A DNA stretch of 38,771 nucleotides from a virus: the IMG/VR virus record IMGVR_UViG_3300025732_000105, positions 1 through 38,771 of that record. One strand, given 5' to 3'. Shown one piece after another: positions 22,833-30,442 of the stretch. Position 1 is the first letter of the stretch, and each line of letters begins with the position of its first letter. The notes beneath the pieces are model-generated. The model saw only the letters and a program-made list of their open reading frames with translations, was not told the DNA's origin and did no database searches. The translations under genes were made by a program, and so were the position numbers.

Positions 22833-23020
22833 TTCATTTCTCCTTCGGGTGTGTATGCTGAACAGTACTTAGCTTCGCGCTGTGCGAAAGCATCGGCTTG
22901 TTTGTTTTCTTCTAGGTTCTTAGAGAACGGCACGATTACTTTCCTATTCAGCCCACATATAAGCCTGACATGGAAGTAACCATCGTGTGTTGCGTTCTCA
23001 CAATTTCTACATGATTTCAT
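22829..23020 (-). CDS. Small Cys-rich zinc protein, 63 aa
   Basis: Starts MKSCRNCENATHDGYFHVRL, with C4, C7, C22 and C53 as possible zinc ligands. Ends TPEGEMK; the similar ending of the next gene reflects the shared SD/stop/start cassette. It is the gene immediately after the pseudoknot leader (23044-23095), so translation may be controlled. SD AAGGAGAAAG begins about 10 nt downstream of the pseudoknot. Confidence 0.65.
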   Translation of the reverse strand: MKSCRNCENATHDGYFHVRLICGLNRKVIVPFSKNLEENKQADAFAQREAKYCSAYTPEGEMK

Positions 23021-23043
23021 TTACTTTCTCCTTAGTTGCAAGT

Positions 23044-23095
23044 GCCGTGTGATTTCAAGGTAGGGTGTGACTGCCACACGGCGAAGCAGTCACAC
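23044..23095 (-). ncRNA. H-type pseudoknot in the leader of the 63-aa gene
   Basis: As minus-strand RNA: stem 1, GTGTGACTGC (23095-23086) with GCAGTCACAC (23074-23065), 10 bp; stem 2, GCCGTGTG (23082-23075) with CACACGGC (23051-23044), 8 bp. Loop 1 is 3 nt, there is no nucleotide between the stems, and loop 3 is 13 nt, good geometry for a coaxial pseudoknot. About 10 nt later is the SD. Such structures control translation (for example the T4 gene 32 leader and SAM-II/preQ1-type riboswitches). The ligand is unknown. Confidence 0.6.
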
Positions 23096-23098
23096 ATT

Positions 23099-23115
23099 CG
23101 GGTCACTGTGACCCG
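23099..23115. repeat. 17-bp palindrome, copy 2
   Basis: CGGGTCACTGTGACCCG overlaps the last codons and stop of the 238-aa gene (23103; TCA CAG TGA is part of it). On the plus strand it is followed by TTTTTATTT. The pseudoknot begins 4 nt away. A degenerate copy is at 24173-24189 (CGGGTCTTTGTGACCCG). Confidence 0.75.
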
Positions 23116-23819
23116 TTTTTATTTAACCCATGCCATGTCGCAGGCACAGGTTCGTTGTCATCCAGTACATCCATCAGGTCAAGGGCGTATCTGATCTGCC
23201 TGACCTTGGCTTCGTTCTCTGCGTGCGGGTCAAGCTCTTGCGCTTGCTCAGCCATGGCCAAATCTTTTAGTGTGCGGTTCCTGAGCCGCGTAACTTGCTT
23301 GGCGTGTAGCGTGGTGGGTACGAGGCGCTCGAATGGGATTTTCATTTTCGCCTTGGGCTTGCGTTCGATCTGATCGAACAGGTCAAGCACTCGTCCCTTG
23401 ATTTTCGCGGGTACCCAATCAGTCCAATGCGTGCCGTCATTGGGTAAGTCTTTGTCCGATGCGATCATGGTCGGTGTCTTGCGGTCGATCTTGCAGTGGT
23501 TCAGCATCTTCGCCTTGAGTGCGTTCAGCACAGTCAGGTACGCTTCGAGTGCCTCACGCCTCGCATCATTTTCGCTACCGCCTTTGTACCGCAACATGCC
23601 TTGCACGTTGTCACGCTCAGCCTCAAGGGGTTGCATGAACTCACGCCACAATCGGGTGAGTTGTTTGGTTCGGGCGTTCTCTGACTTGAGTATGGCCTGT
23701 TGCTCGGCCACGATTCGCTTGATGTTCTCGGCCTGATACGGCGGAGTTTTGCGTGCCACGAGGCGTGCGTGGAGTTGGTTTGGGGTGAGTTTTAGGTAGT
23801 GTTTGTAGGAGGTATCCAT
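23103..23819 (-). CDS. Basic protein next to candidate origin, 238 aa
   Basis: A 238-residue, Lys/Arg-rich, helical protein with a predicted coiled coil (NIKRIVAEQQAILKSENART, then a Glu/Arg-rich stretch), GTHWTDWVPAKIKGRV and a C-terminal LRNRTLKDLAMAEQAQ region. No family recognised. Its start region is inside the iteron-like repeat (23811-23828), which suggests self-regulation or an initiator role, but there is no sequence proof. The SD is poor (AGAAAGCG). Confidence 0.6.
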   Translation of the reverse strand: MDTSYKHYLKLTPNQLHARLVARKTPPYQAENIKRIVAEQQAILKSENARTKQLTRLWREFMQPLEAERDNVQGMLRYKGGSENDARREALEAYLTVLNALKAKMLNHCKIDRKTPTMIASDKDLPNDGTHWTDWVPAKIKGRVLDLFDQIERKPKAKMKIPFERLVPTTLHAKQVTRLRNRTLKDLAMAEQAQELDPHAENEAKVRQIRYALDLMDVLDDNEPVPATWHGLNKNGSQ

Positions 23820-24158
23820 GATTTTCGCTTTCTAGGGTTGGAGGTATCCGTGCATTTTCGCAACTATCCGCAGACTTGGACAGCCCGCAGACCGCATGAA
23901 CGCTAGTGTACGCCAAAAAGTGTCCAAGTATCTATCATTTTTACAAAATGCTTTCAAGCTACAAGGTTTGCACGGCTTGTCGAGCTTGCGAGAATGTGCA
24001 CACATATAAATAAATACTCCTATATATATAAATATATTTAAAAAGATAGATAGTTGGATACTTTTTTGAGGACGCCTGAATCCATGCGGGTTTGCGGGTG
24101 TCTGACCTTGCGGATAGTCGCGAAAATGTGGATAGCTAGTTTTTGGGGTCATTTTCGC
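23811..24158. other. Candidate replication origin / control region
   Basis: Mostly without genes. Repeat A (23813-23828) is TATCC-ATG-ATTTTCGC; repeat B (23845-23872) is TATCC-GTGC-ATTTTCGC-AA-CTATCCGCA; repeat C (24109-24134, opposite strand) is TATCC-AC-ATTTTCGC-GA-CTATCCGCA. B and C face each other and flank an AT-rich island at 24001-24062 (tatatatataaatatat). A further ATTTTCGC is at 24151. Iterons around an AT-rich unwinding element are a standard origin layout; a cis-regulatory cluster is the alternative. Confidence 0.5.
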
Positions 24159-24298
24159 GGGTTCGAGATTTTCGGGTCTTTGTGACCCGATTCCTTGCGT
24201 TGAGCGTGGGCTATCTTGGCCATGAAGTAGGGGCGTTGTTGGTGTTGCCATGTAGCAAGCGCGAGGTCTTTGGGTGAGGGTGTTGCGAATAAAGGCAT
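24149..24298 (-). CDS. Small basic protein, 49 aa
   Basis: ATG at 24298 with SD AAGGAGAACCGC. The protein (MPLFATPSPKDLALATWQHQ...) is basic at its end (QRKESGHKDPKISNPRK). The 3' end overlaps the degenerate palindrome and the repeat region. No family recognised. Confidence 0.5.
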   Translation of the reverse strand: MPLFATPSPKDLALATWQHQQRPYFMAKIAHAQRKESGHKDPKISNPRK

Positions 24299-24315
24299 GC
24301 GGTTCTCCTTGGGGT

Positions 24316-24510
24316 TTAGTTGATTGCCGAAATTGCGGGGGCATCTGTGCAAACACACACGATGCGTTCAAAACGCTTGGCATTTTCTAGGGTGTGAACC
24401 ACTACGTTTTTGCCTGTGTGCGTGTAACTTTCAACACGCATGGGTTTGCCGTGCACTTCAATGATTTGCCCGATGCGGTATTGGGCTTTAGGGATAAAAG
24501 CGAATTTCAT
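24316..24510 (-). CDS. Hypothetical small beta protein, 64 aa
   Basis: ATG at 24510 preceded by AAGGAGAACCCC; longer frame rejected. Contains YRIGQIIEVHGKPMRVESYT, then TGKNVVVHTLEN, like a small SH3/OB-type barrel. It follows the tandem terminators at 24556-24610, so it probably has a promoter of its own. Confidence 0.55.
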   Translation of the reverse strand: MKFAFIPKAQYRIGQIIEVHGKPMRVESYTHTGKNVVVHTLENAKRFERIVCVCTDAPAISAIN

Positions 24511-24555
24511 GGGGTTCTCCTTGGGTTTAAAAATGAATAGACAAGAAACGAAACA

Positions 24556-24580
24556 ACGCAAGAGGCTCTTTCTCTTGCGT
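24556..24580 (-). terminator. Rho-independent terminator
   Basis: ACGCAAGAG and CTCTTGCGT form a perfect 9-bp stem with a 7-nt loop. On the minus strand it is followed by TGTTTCGTTTCTTG. It lies downstream of the 126-aa gene and of a second hairpin at 24594. Confidence 0.65.
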
Positions 24581-24583
24581 CGC

Positions 24584-24610
24584 CAGAAAAAAGCGGGTCA
24601 CTGTGACCCG
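24584..24610 (-). terminator. Terminator using 17-bp palindrome, copy 3
   Basis: CGGGTCACAGTGACCCG on the minus strand followed by CTTTTTTC. It comes 4 nt after the stop of the 126-aa gene (24615). Together with 24556-24580 it is a tandem terminator pair. Confidence 0.65.
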
Positions 24611-24614
24611 AAAA

Positions 24615-24995
24615 TCATGCACCGAGAGCTTTCAAGGCGCGCTTCTGATCCGATGCGCTCAGTTTGTTGAAGGCTTCGATGATTTTCGCAACGTCGTCCT
24701 TGGGTTCTTTCTTGGCGCTTGAGGCTTTACGGCGTGTTGTGCCCTCGATCATGTGCATGATGTCGCGCACTGTGGTTTTCGCGCCCTCGTAGTTCGCGCT
24801 ACTGGTGACAAGGACAACCTTGCCTGACTTCGTCTCGCGGTATTCCGCGCCAGTCTTCTCGCATGCCCATTCGATCACAATGGGGCGACACGCTTCGATT
24901 GTCGCGTAACCCGCGTCTTTCATGCCCTGAATGAGCGCGACTCTTGAATCGGCGAATGTGTTGAGAACTGTAAATGCTTTGGCTTTGTTTGTCAT
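24615..24995 (-). CDS. Hypothetical protein, 126 aa
   Basis: First gene of the leftward block. Two halves: an N-terminal domain with FADSRVALIQGMKDAGYATI, ITK-type strands (GKVVLVTSS), then a Lys-rich linker (RKASSAKKEPKDD) and a helix KIIEAFNKLSASDQKRAL. No family recognised. SD AAGGAGAAATCACC. A DNA-binding early regulator is a possibility, not shown. Confidence 0.65.
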   Translation of the reverse strand: MTNKAKAFTVLNTFADSRVALIQGMKDAGYATIEACRPIVIEWACEKTGAEYRETKSGKVVLVTSSANYEGAKTTVRDIMHMIEGTTRRKASSAKKEPKDDVAKIIEAFNKLSASDQKRALKALGA

Positions 24996-25351
24996 GGTGA
25001 TTTCTCCTTGAGTTAATTGAATTGCCTTGGGTTGACTGCCCTAGACAAACTCTATTGTGCGGTGACCCCTATTCGATCGCCCTTTATCCCTGCCTTTTCG
25101 GGTCACTTTGACCCCATTTTTGGCGTTTTTGACCCTTTTTTGGCTTTTCGGCGACCCCACCCATCCCCCACCAAGCCATATATTGACGGGGGGTCGCTGC
25201 CAGATACGAACACTGTTCCATAACCGCACAGCAAACTTTGTAGAACCTTAGTACACACAACATAAAAGTTAACAAAATCTAACTATGTCTAACCCCACCC
25301 CTCAATCCCAGATCACAAATTCCTACAAACCAAAGTACTACCCCCAAAAAT

Positions 25352-25392
25352 TTTATAAAAATTCAGAAATACCTTTGTCTAACGCTTGACAC
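25352..25392 (-). promoter_or_regulatory. Leftward promoter with operator site 3
   Basis: On the minus strand TAGACA (25381-25376), an 18-nt spacer and TATAAA (25357-25352). The operator TTGTCTAACGCTTGACAC (25375-25392) covers the -35. Predicted start of transcription is near 25345, giving a 350-nt leader to the gene at 24995. This is the best candidate for the first early promoter. Confidence 0.5.
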
Positions 25393-25396
25393 CCCC

Positions 25397-25437
25397 AAAT
25401 AAAAAAAGCCCCGGGGGTCTGCAGACTGTCCCGGGGC
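25397..25437 (-). terminator. Strong terminator pointing left, behind the early promoter
   Basis: GCCCCGGG and CCCGGGGC make an 8-bp stem with an inner palindrome GTCTGCAGAC; on the minus strand it is followed by TTTTTTTATTT. No minus-strand gene lies upstream (to the right), so it probably blocks antisense transcription from entering the control region. Confidence 0.7.
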
Positions 25438-25443
25438 GTAAGG

Positions 25444-25581
25444 ATGGCAACTAAACCATCAAGGAGAAAGCAAGCGAACTTGATGAGTTTGGCCAAAGGC
25501 CAAAAACGATCTTGCGCACCCACTCGGTTTAAGTGTACATTAGAGTCATCGCAGGTTCAAGGGCTTATGCGCAGATGTTAG
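25444..25581 (+). CDS. Possible small basic leader ORF, 45 aa
   Basis: MATKPSRRKQANLMSLAKGQ..., basic throughout, ending in an overlap (ATGTTAG) with the TerS start at 25575. That overlap is the main argument for it. The SD is poor (AAGG adjoining the ATG), so it may be only a leader. Confidence 0.25.
   Translation: MATKPSRRKQANLMSLAKGQKRSCAPTRFKCTLESSQVQGLMRRC
25512..25541 (+). promoter_or_regulatory. Weak late promoter candidate
   Basis: TTGCGC, 18 nt, TACATT, located 34 nt upstream of the TerS start at 25575. Both elements match the sigma70 consensus poorly, so a phage-encoded factor or a different promoter is possible. Confidence 0.3.
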
Positions 25582-26195
25582 ATCACTTAATCAATTTCGA
25601 ACCCGAGGTGCAGGCGCATCAGGGTAACTTTCGTCCGATGGAGAAGAACGATCCAGCGGATGTGGTCGACGGCATGGTCAAGACCGTTGACTGGCTCAAA
25701 GAGCTGGGCGCTGTAGACACAGATACTTTGGTCAATGAGTCCCAAAGCCAAGCAGCACGTACTGCTTTCACAAACATCGTCACCGCCAAACCTGCGGAAA
25801 TGACGCATACCTCTCTGGCAAACGTGAAAACGCCAGAGGCCGTCCAAAGATTAGTGGGCATGTTGTCGGCATACGACTGGGAATTTGTTCAGCAAGCTAA
25901 ACAAATCAGGGGCTACACAGTGGCCAAGCTGGTCGAGGAAACCGAACACCCAAACGCCAACATCCGCTTGAAAGCGCTGGTTGCTTTAGGTAAAGTCACG
26001 GAAGTGGGCCTCTTCACCGAGAAGATCGAGGTCAAGAAAGAAGAAATGTCGGACACTGAGCTTGAGACACGGATCAAAGAAAAGCTCAACCGGTTCATGG
26101 GCGTCATCGACGTGGTGGATGTGACCAGCGAAGACGAAGCAGAAGAAGCCAAGCCAGAAGAGAATCCAGCCGCCAAGGACTCAGATGAAGCGTGA
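25575..26195 (+). CDS. Terminase small subunit-like protein
   Basis: A 206-residue protein from the ATG at 25575 (MLDHLINFEPEV). A longer GTG frame from 25533 falls in the candidate promoter. Contains helical segments VDGMVKTVDWLKELGAVDTD and RGYTVAKLVEETEHPNANIR, typical of phage proteins directly in front of TerL, and a Glu/Ala-rich acidic tail. Small subunits bind DNA at the packaging start and assemble as rings. The assignment rests mainly on position: it overlaps the TerL start by 11 nt. Confidence 0.65.
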   Translation: MLDHLINFEPEVQAHQGNFRPMEKNDPADVVDGMVKTVDWLKELGAVDTDTLVNESQSQAARTAFTNIVTAKPAEMTHTSLANVKTPEAVQRLVGMLSAYDWEFVQQAKQIRGYTVAKLVEETEHPNANIRLKALVALGKVTEVGLFTEKIEVKKEEMSDTELETRIKEKLNRFMGVIDVVDVTSEDEAEEAKPEENPAAKDSDEA

Positions 26196-27726
26196 TGATT
26201 TCACCACACTGAGCAAGAGCGAGCTTGCCGCCATGCAAAAGGCTTTGCCTTACATGAGCCTTGAGGAGAAGGCGGAACTCTTTGCCGACCTCGAGCTTCG
26301 GGAAAAACGAGCCAGTTTGAAGGCGGCCAATACCAATATGTTGGGCTTTGCCAAGGCGGTCTACCCCGGATTCAAAGTGGGGCCACACCACAAGAAGCTG
26401 GCCAAGATCTTTACCGACGTGATCGAGGGGCGCAAGAAGCGCGTGATTATCAACATCGCGCCACGTATGGGTAAGTCTGAGTTCTCCTCTTACCTGTTCC
26501 CTGCTTATTTTTTAGGCAAGTACCCAGACAAGAAGATCATCATGGGCACGCACACGGCGGGTCTGTCTGAGGACTTTGGCCGGCGCATCCGAAACTTGAT
26601 TGATACGGAGGAGTACCGTGAAGTCTTTCCTGATACGTTGGTGGCGGACGACCAAAAGGCTGCGGGAAAATGGTCAACTTCTGCTGGCGGTCAGTATTAC
26701 GCCGCTGGCGTTGGTGGCGCTCTTGCTGGTCGCGGGGCCGATTTATTTGTTATTGACGATCCTCACTCGGAGCAAGACGTAAAGTCCAACAGCCGTCTAG
26801 CGTTTGACACAGCTTGGAGCTGGTTCCAGACGGGCCCTTTGCAACGTCTGATGCCGGGCGGTGCGATTATTATCATCATGACGCGCTGGTCGCTGCTTGA
26901 TCTGACCGGCCGTTTGATCGACTACCAGACCAAAAACCCCGAAGCTATTCCTTGGGAAATCGTGGAACTGCCGGCCATCCTGAACGAAGGCGAAGAGGAC
27001 GAGAAGTCCCTCTGGCCAGAGCAGTGGTCGCTCGAGGCTCTGAAATCTACCAAGGCCAGCATTGACCCAAGGTATTGGAACGCGCAGTACATGCAGCAGC
27101 CAACGGCTGAGAACTCGGCCATCATCTCCCGCAAAATGTGGCGGATCTGGGAAGCCGATGAACCGCCAGCGTGTGAGTACATCATCCAGTCGTGGGACAC
27201 GGCGTTTGAAACCAAGAACAACTCCGACTACTCTGCGTGCACAACGTGGGGCATCTTCTACAACGAGGAAGAGAATGATTCGCCCCAGCTTATCCTTTTG
27301 GATGCGTTTAAAGATCGCATGGCTTTCCCTGAACTTAAGACTATTGCACTTAAGCACTACAAGGAGTGGGAGCCTGATGCTTTCATTGTGGAGAAAAAGG
27401 CCGCGGGTGCGCCGCTGATTCAGGAACTCAGGGCGATGGGCATACCTGTGCAGGAGTTCAGCCCATCGAGGGGAAATGACAAAACGGTGCGTGTCAATGC
27501 TGTTGCGGATTTATTCAGCAGTGGTAAAGTCTGGGCACCGGACACACGCTGGGCACGCGAGGTGATCGAGGAGATGGCGGCTTTCCCAGTGGGCGAGCAT
27601 GACGACTTCGTGGATACGACAACACAGGCGCTGCTTCGCTTCAGGCAAGGCGGCTTTATCAGTTTGGATACGGACGAGCAAGACGAACCCGCGATCTTCC
27701 GCCGTAAGACGCACGCATACTATTGA
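26185..27726 (+). CDS. terL: Terminase large subunit
   Basis: A 513-residue packaging motor. ATPase: Walker A IAPRMGKSE (91-99) with an arginine as in TerL P-loops, Walker B LFVIDD (187-192), then IIIIMTRWS (motif III-like). Nuclease: SWDTAFETKNNSDYSAC with D338 and FIVEKKAAG downstream. It cuts and drives DNA into the prohead. Length is in the normal range. It overlaps the small subunit gene. Confidence 0.96.
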   Translation: MKRDDFTTLSKSELAAMQKALPYMSLEEKAELFADLELREKRASLKAANTNMLGFAKAVYPGFKVGPHHKKLAKIFTDVIEGRKKRVIINIAPRMGKSEFSSYLFPAYFLGKYPDKKIIMGTHTAGLSEDFGRRIRNLIDTEEYREVFPDTLVADDQKAAGKWSTSAGGQYYAAGVGGALAGRGADLFVIDDPHSEQDVKSNSRLAFDTAWSWFQTGPLQRLMPGGAIIIIMTRWSLLDLTGRLIDYQTKNPEAIPWEIVELPAILNEGEEDEKSLWPEQWSLEALKSTKASIDPRYWNAQYMQQPTAENSAIISRKMWRIWEADEPPACEYIIQSWDTAFETKNNSDYSACTTWGIFYNEEENDSPQLILLDAFKDRMAFPELKTIALKHYKEWEPDAFIVEKKAAGAPLIQELRAMGIPVQEFSPSRGNDKTVRVNAVADLFSSGKVWAPDTRWAREVIEEMAAFPVGEHDDFVDTTTQALLRFRQGGFISLDTDEQDEPAIFRRKTHAYY

Positions 27727-27734
27727 GGACAAAC

Positions 27735-30245
27735 ATGGCAACGAACATCGACAAAGCGCTGTACCAGCAACCCACTGGCATTGATGCACTGGCAGAGCAA
27801 GAGTCCCCCTTGGAGATCGAGATCGTTGATCCCGAAGAAGTCACCATTGGTATGGACGGTATGGAGATCAATTTGATTTCCGGCCAAGACGATACTGAAG
27901 AAGGCTTTGATGACAACTTGGCCGAGTACATGGACGATGGTGCCTTGCAGTCACTGGCCGGTGACTTGGTCTCTGACATTGACAACGACAAGGGCTCACG
28001 CAAAGAGTGGGAGAAAACCTACGTTGATGGCTTGAAGCTGCTTGGGCTTCAGATCGAGGAAAGAACAGAACCATGGCAAGGCGCTTGCGGTGTGTTCCAC
28101 CCAATGATTACAGAGGCGGTTGTTAGGTTCCAGTCCGAGACAATCACTGAGACGTTCCCCGCGCAAGGGCCTGTGCGTTCCAAAATTTTGGGCAAAGATA
28201 CGCCTGAGTTGAAAGAGATCGCAGCCAACGTCGAAGACGACATGAACTACGAGCTGACCGAGAACATGGTCGAGTACCGCTCCGAGCATGAGCGCATGTT
28301 GTGGAGCCTGCCAGCCACAGGTTCAGCATTCAAGAAGGTTTACTACGACCCAGCCCTTGGCCGGCAGGTGTCGATGTTTGTGCCTGCGGAAGACATGCTG
28401 CTGCCCTACGGCGCAACAGATTTGGATACTTGCCACCGCGTCACGCACGTCATGCGCAAGACCAAGAACGAGATCGTGAAGCTTCAGCAAGCTGGGTTTT
28501 ACTTGGACATCGACCTGCCCGATGCGCCCAAAGATCGTACTGACATTCAGAAAGCCAAGGACAAAGAGACAGGTTTCAACGACCTGAGCGATGACCGCTA
28601 TGTCATCTATGAGTGCCACGTTGACTTGAACCTTGAAGGTTACGAGGACATGACCGAAGGCGAAGATGGTGAGGAAGAAGAGACCGGCATCATGTTGCCC
28701 TACGTCGTCACCATCATCAAAGGCACAAACGACATCCTGTCAATCCGCCGCAACTGGAAGGAAGATGATGACCTGCGCCTGAAGCGCCAGCACTTTGTAC
28801 ATTACCAGTACATCCCCGGCTTTGGTGCTTACGGCTTCGGTCTGTTCCACCTTATCGGCGGTTTTGCCAAGTCAGCCACTAGTCTTATGCGTCAACTGGT
28901 GGATGCAGGAACGTTGTCCAACTTGCCCGGCGGTCTTAAGTCCCGTGGCTTGCGCATCAAGGGAGACGACACACCAATCGCTCCCGGTGAGTGGCGCGAT
29001 GTAGACGTAGCCTCTGGCAACATCCGCGACAGCATCTTGCCCCTGCCGTACAAAGAGCCAAGCGCTACGCTGTACAACTTGATGCAGACCATCGTTGATG
29101 AAGGCCGTCGCTTTGCTGCGACTGCTGACATGAAGGTCTCGGACATGAGCGCCAACGCGCCTGTGGGAACCACACTGGCTCTCTTGGAGCGGCAGCTCAA
29201 GGTGATGACGGCTGTTCAGGCTCGCGTGCACTTCGCTTTGAAGCAAGAGTTCAAGCTTCTCAAGAACATCATCCGCGACTACACCGACCCAGACTACACA
29301 TACACGCCTGAGTACGGCAGCCGTAAGGCCAAGAAAGCCGACTACGACATGGTGGACATCATCCCCGTGTCAGACCCCAACGCGGCCACCATGAGCCAGC
29401 GCGTGATCCAGTACCAAGCTGTGATCCAGATGGCGCAGATGGCTCCCGATATTTACAACCTGCCAGAGTTGCACCGCGGTATGTTGAGCGTCTTGGGCAT
29501 CAAGAACGCCGAAAAGCTGGTGCCAATCGAAGAGGACATGAAGCCTATCGACCCCGTGCAAGAGAACCAGAACGCGCTCAAAGGCACACCGCTCAAAGCC
29601 TTCTTGCACCAAGATCACGCCTCGCATATCCAAGTGCACATGATGCTCCTGCAAGACCCAATGATTCAGCAGTTCATTGGCCAGAACCCACAGGCTCCCA
29701 AGATCATGGGCGCGATCACAGCCCACATTGCAGAGCACGTTGGCTACCAGATGCGCCAGAAGATCGAGCAGCAGCTCGGTATGCCCCTGCCTCCCGAAGA
29801 CGAGAAGCTTCCACCGCAGATCGAGATTGCCTTGTCAGGCATGATGGCTCAAGCGGCTCAGCAGGTCATGATGCAGGATCAAGCCAAGGCTGCACAGGCG
29901 CAAGCACAGCAACAAGCACAAGACCCCGTCTTGCAAATGCAGATGCAGGAACTCCAGCTCAAGCAACAAGAGCTGGAACTGAAGAAACAAAAGATCATGA
30001 TGGATGCTGCTGCCAAGGCCGACGCACAGGCTTTGAAAGAGCAAGAAGTCAGCGGCAAACTGGAGTTGGAGGCTTTACGCACAGGTGCGCAAATCAAAGA
30101 AAGCCAAGCCAAACAAGAGTTTGAACAAGAACGTGCCGGCGTCCAGATGGGCGCTGACATCGCAAAGAGTAAAGCCCAGATGGATTTACAAGCGCGAACT
30201 ACTGCGCTCCAACATAGTAGCCAACGAGGAACATCTAGAAAATGA
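27735..30245 (+). CDS. Portal protein
   Basis: An 836-residue protein from the ATG at 27735 (SD GAGGACAAAC). It has the WEKTYVDGLKLLGLQIEERT and PWQGACGVFHPMITEAV start, a DxxKxPxGxT-like central segment, and PIEEDMKPIDPVQENQNALK. The last ~130 residues are a Gln/Ala/Lys-rich coiled coil (QAKAAQAQAQQQ, QELELKKQKIMM), common in large portals that reach into the capsid barrel. It forms the DNA gate of the capsid. Position after TerL and length support the call. Confidence 0.93.
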   Translation: MATNIDKALYQQPTGIDALAEQESPLEIEIVDPEEVTIGMDGMEINLISGQDDTEEGFDDNLAEYMDDGALQSLAGDLVSDIDNDKGSRKEWEKTYVDGLKLLGLQIEERTEPWQGACGVFHPMITEAVVRFQSETITETFPAQGPVRSKILGKDTPELKEIAANVEDDMNYELTENMVEYRSEHERMLWSLPATGSAFKKVYYDPALGRQVSMFVPAEDMLLPYGATDLDTCHRVTHVMRKTKNEIVKLQQAGFYLDIDLPDAPKDRTDIQKAKDKETGFNDLSDDRYVIYECHVDLNLEGYEDMTEGEDGEEEETGIMLPYVVTIIKGTNDILSIRRNWKEDDDLRLKRQHFVHYQYIPGFGAYGFGLFHLIGGFAKSATSLMRQLVDAGTLSNLPGGLKSRGLRIKGDDTPIAPGEWRDVDVASGNIRDSILPLPYKEPSATLYNLMQTIVDEGRRFAATADMKVSDMSANAPVGTTLALLERQLKVMTAVQARVHFALKQEFKLLKNIIRDYTDPDYTYTPEYGSRKAKKADYDMVDIIPVSDPNAATMSQRVIQYQAVIQMAQMAPDIYNLPELHRGMLSVLGIKNAEKLVPIEEDMKPIDPVQENQNALKGTPLKAFLHQDHASHIQVHMMLLQDPMIQQFIGQNPQAPKIMGAITAHIAEHVGYQMRQKIEQQLGMPLPPEDEKLPPQIEIALSGMMAQAAQQVMMQDQAKAAQAQAQQQAQDPVLQMQMQELQLKQQELELKKQKIMMDAAAKADAQALKEQEVSGKLELEALRTGAQIKESQAKQEFEQERAGVQMGADIAKSKAQMDLQARTTALQHSSQRGTSRK

Positions 30246-30442
30246 TCCAAGACTTCGCACACGTATTGCGCGACAAAATACGTACAGACATGAACAACTA
30301 CGCCGACGACTTGGCTGGTGGTGTGTGTCGTTCCTTTGAGGAATACCAAAAACTCTGCGGGATTATTTCAGGTCTAGCTCTCGCAGAGCGTTATCTCCTT
30401 GACCTGCTTGAGAAAGTCGAAAAAGCAAATGATGGAATCTGA
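30242..30442 (+). CDS. Hypothetical protein, 66 aa
   Basis: Starts in an ATGA overlap with the portal stop. Helical with DLAGGVCRSFEEYQKLCG and LLDLLEKVEK. Small proteins between portal and scaffold are common in phages; function unknown. It overlaps the co-chaperonin gene at 30429. Confidence 0.65.
   Translation: MIQDFAHVLRDKIRTDMNNYADDLAGGVCRSFEEYQKLCGIISGLALAERYLLDLLEKVEKANDGI

Larger units (their letters stand above)
24996..25532. other. Divergent control region without clear gene
   Basis: About 540 bp between the leftward early genes and the rightward late genes. It holds a degenerate palindrome (CGGGTCACTTTGACCCC, 25099-25115), a half operator TAGACAA near 25042-25048, the third operator with a promoter (25352-25392), and a minus-strand terminator (25397-25437). 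Open frames here have no SD and unusual composition. One weak basic ORF begins at 25444. Confidence 0.6.

Noticed and set aside
24001-24062. AT-rich stretch as a tandem repeat or CRISPR-like array
   Set aside because: Only simple TA-rich sequence without repeat-spacer structure; better explained as an unwinding element or promoter region.
23832-24383. 183-codon open frame on the minus strand across the AT-rich island
   Set aside because: It runs through the iteron repeats and AT-rich sequence, has no SD, overlaps the 49-aa gene in another frame and has unnatural composition.
25017-25223. 68-codon plus-strand frame in the control region
   Set aside because: No SD, low-complexity Pro/Phe composition, covers a palindrome and likely control sequences.
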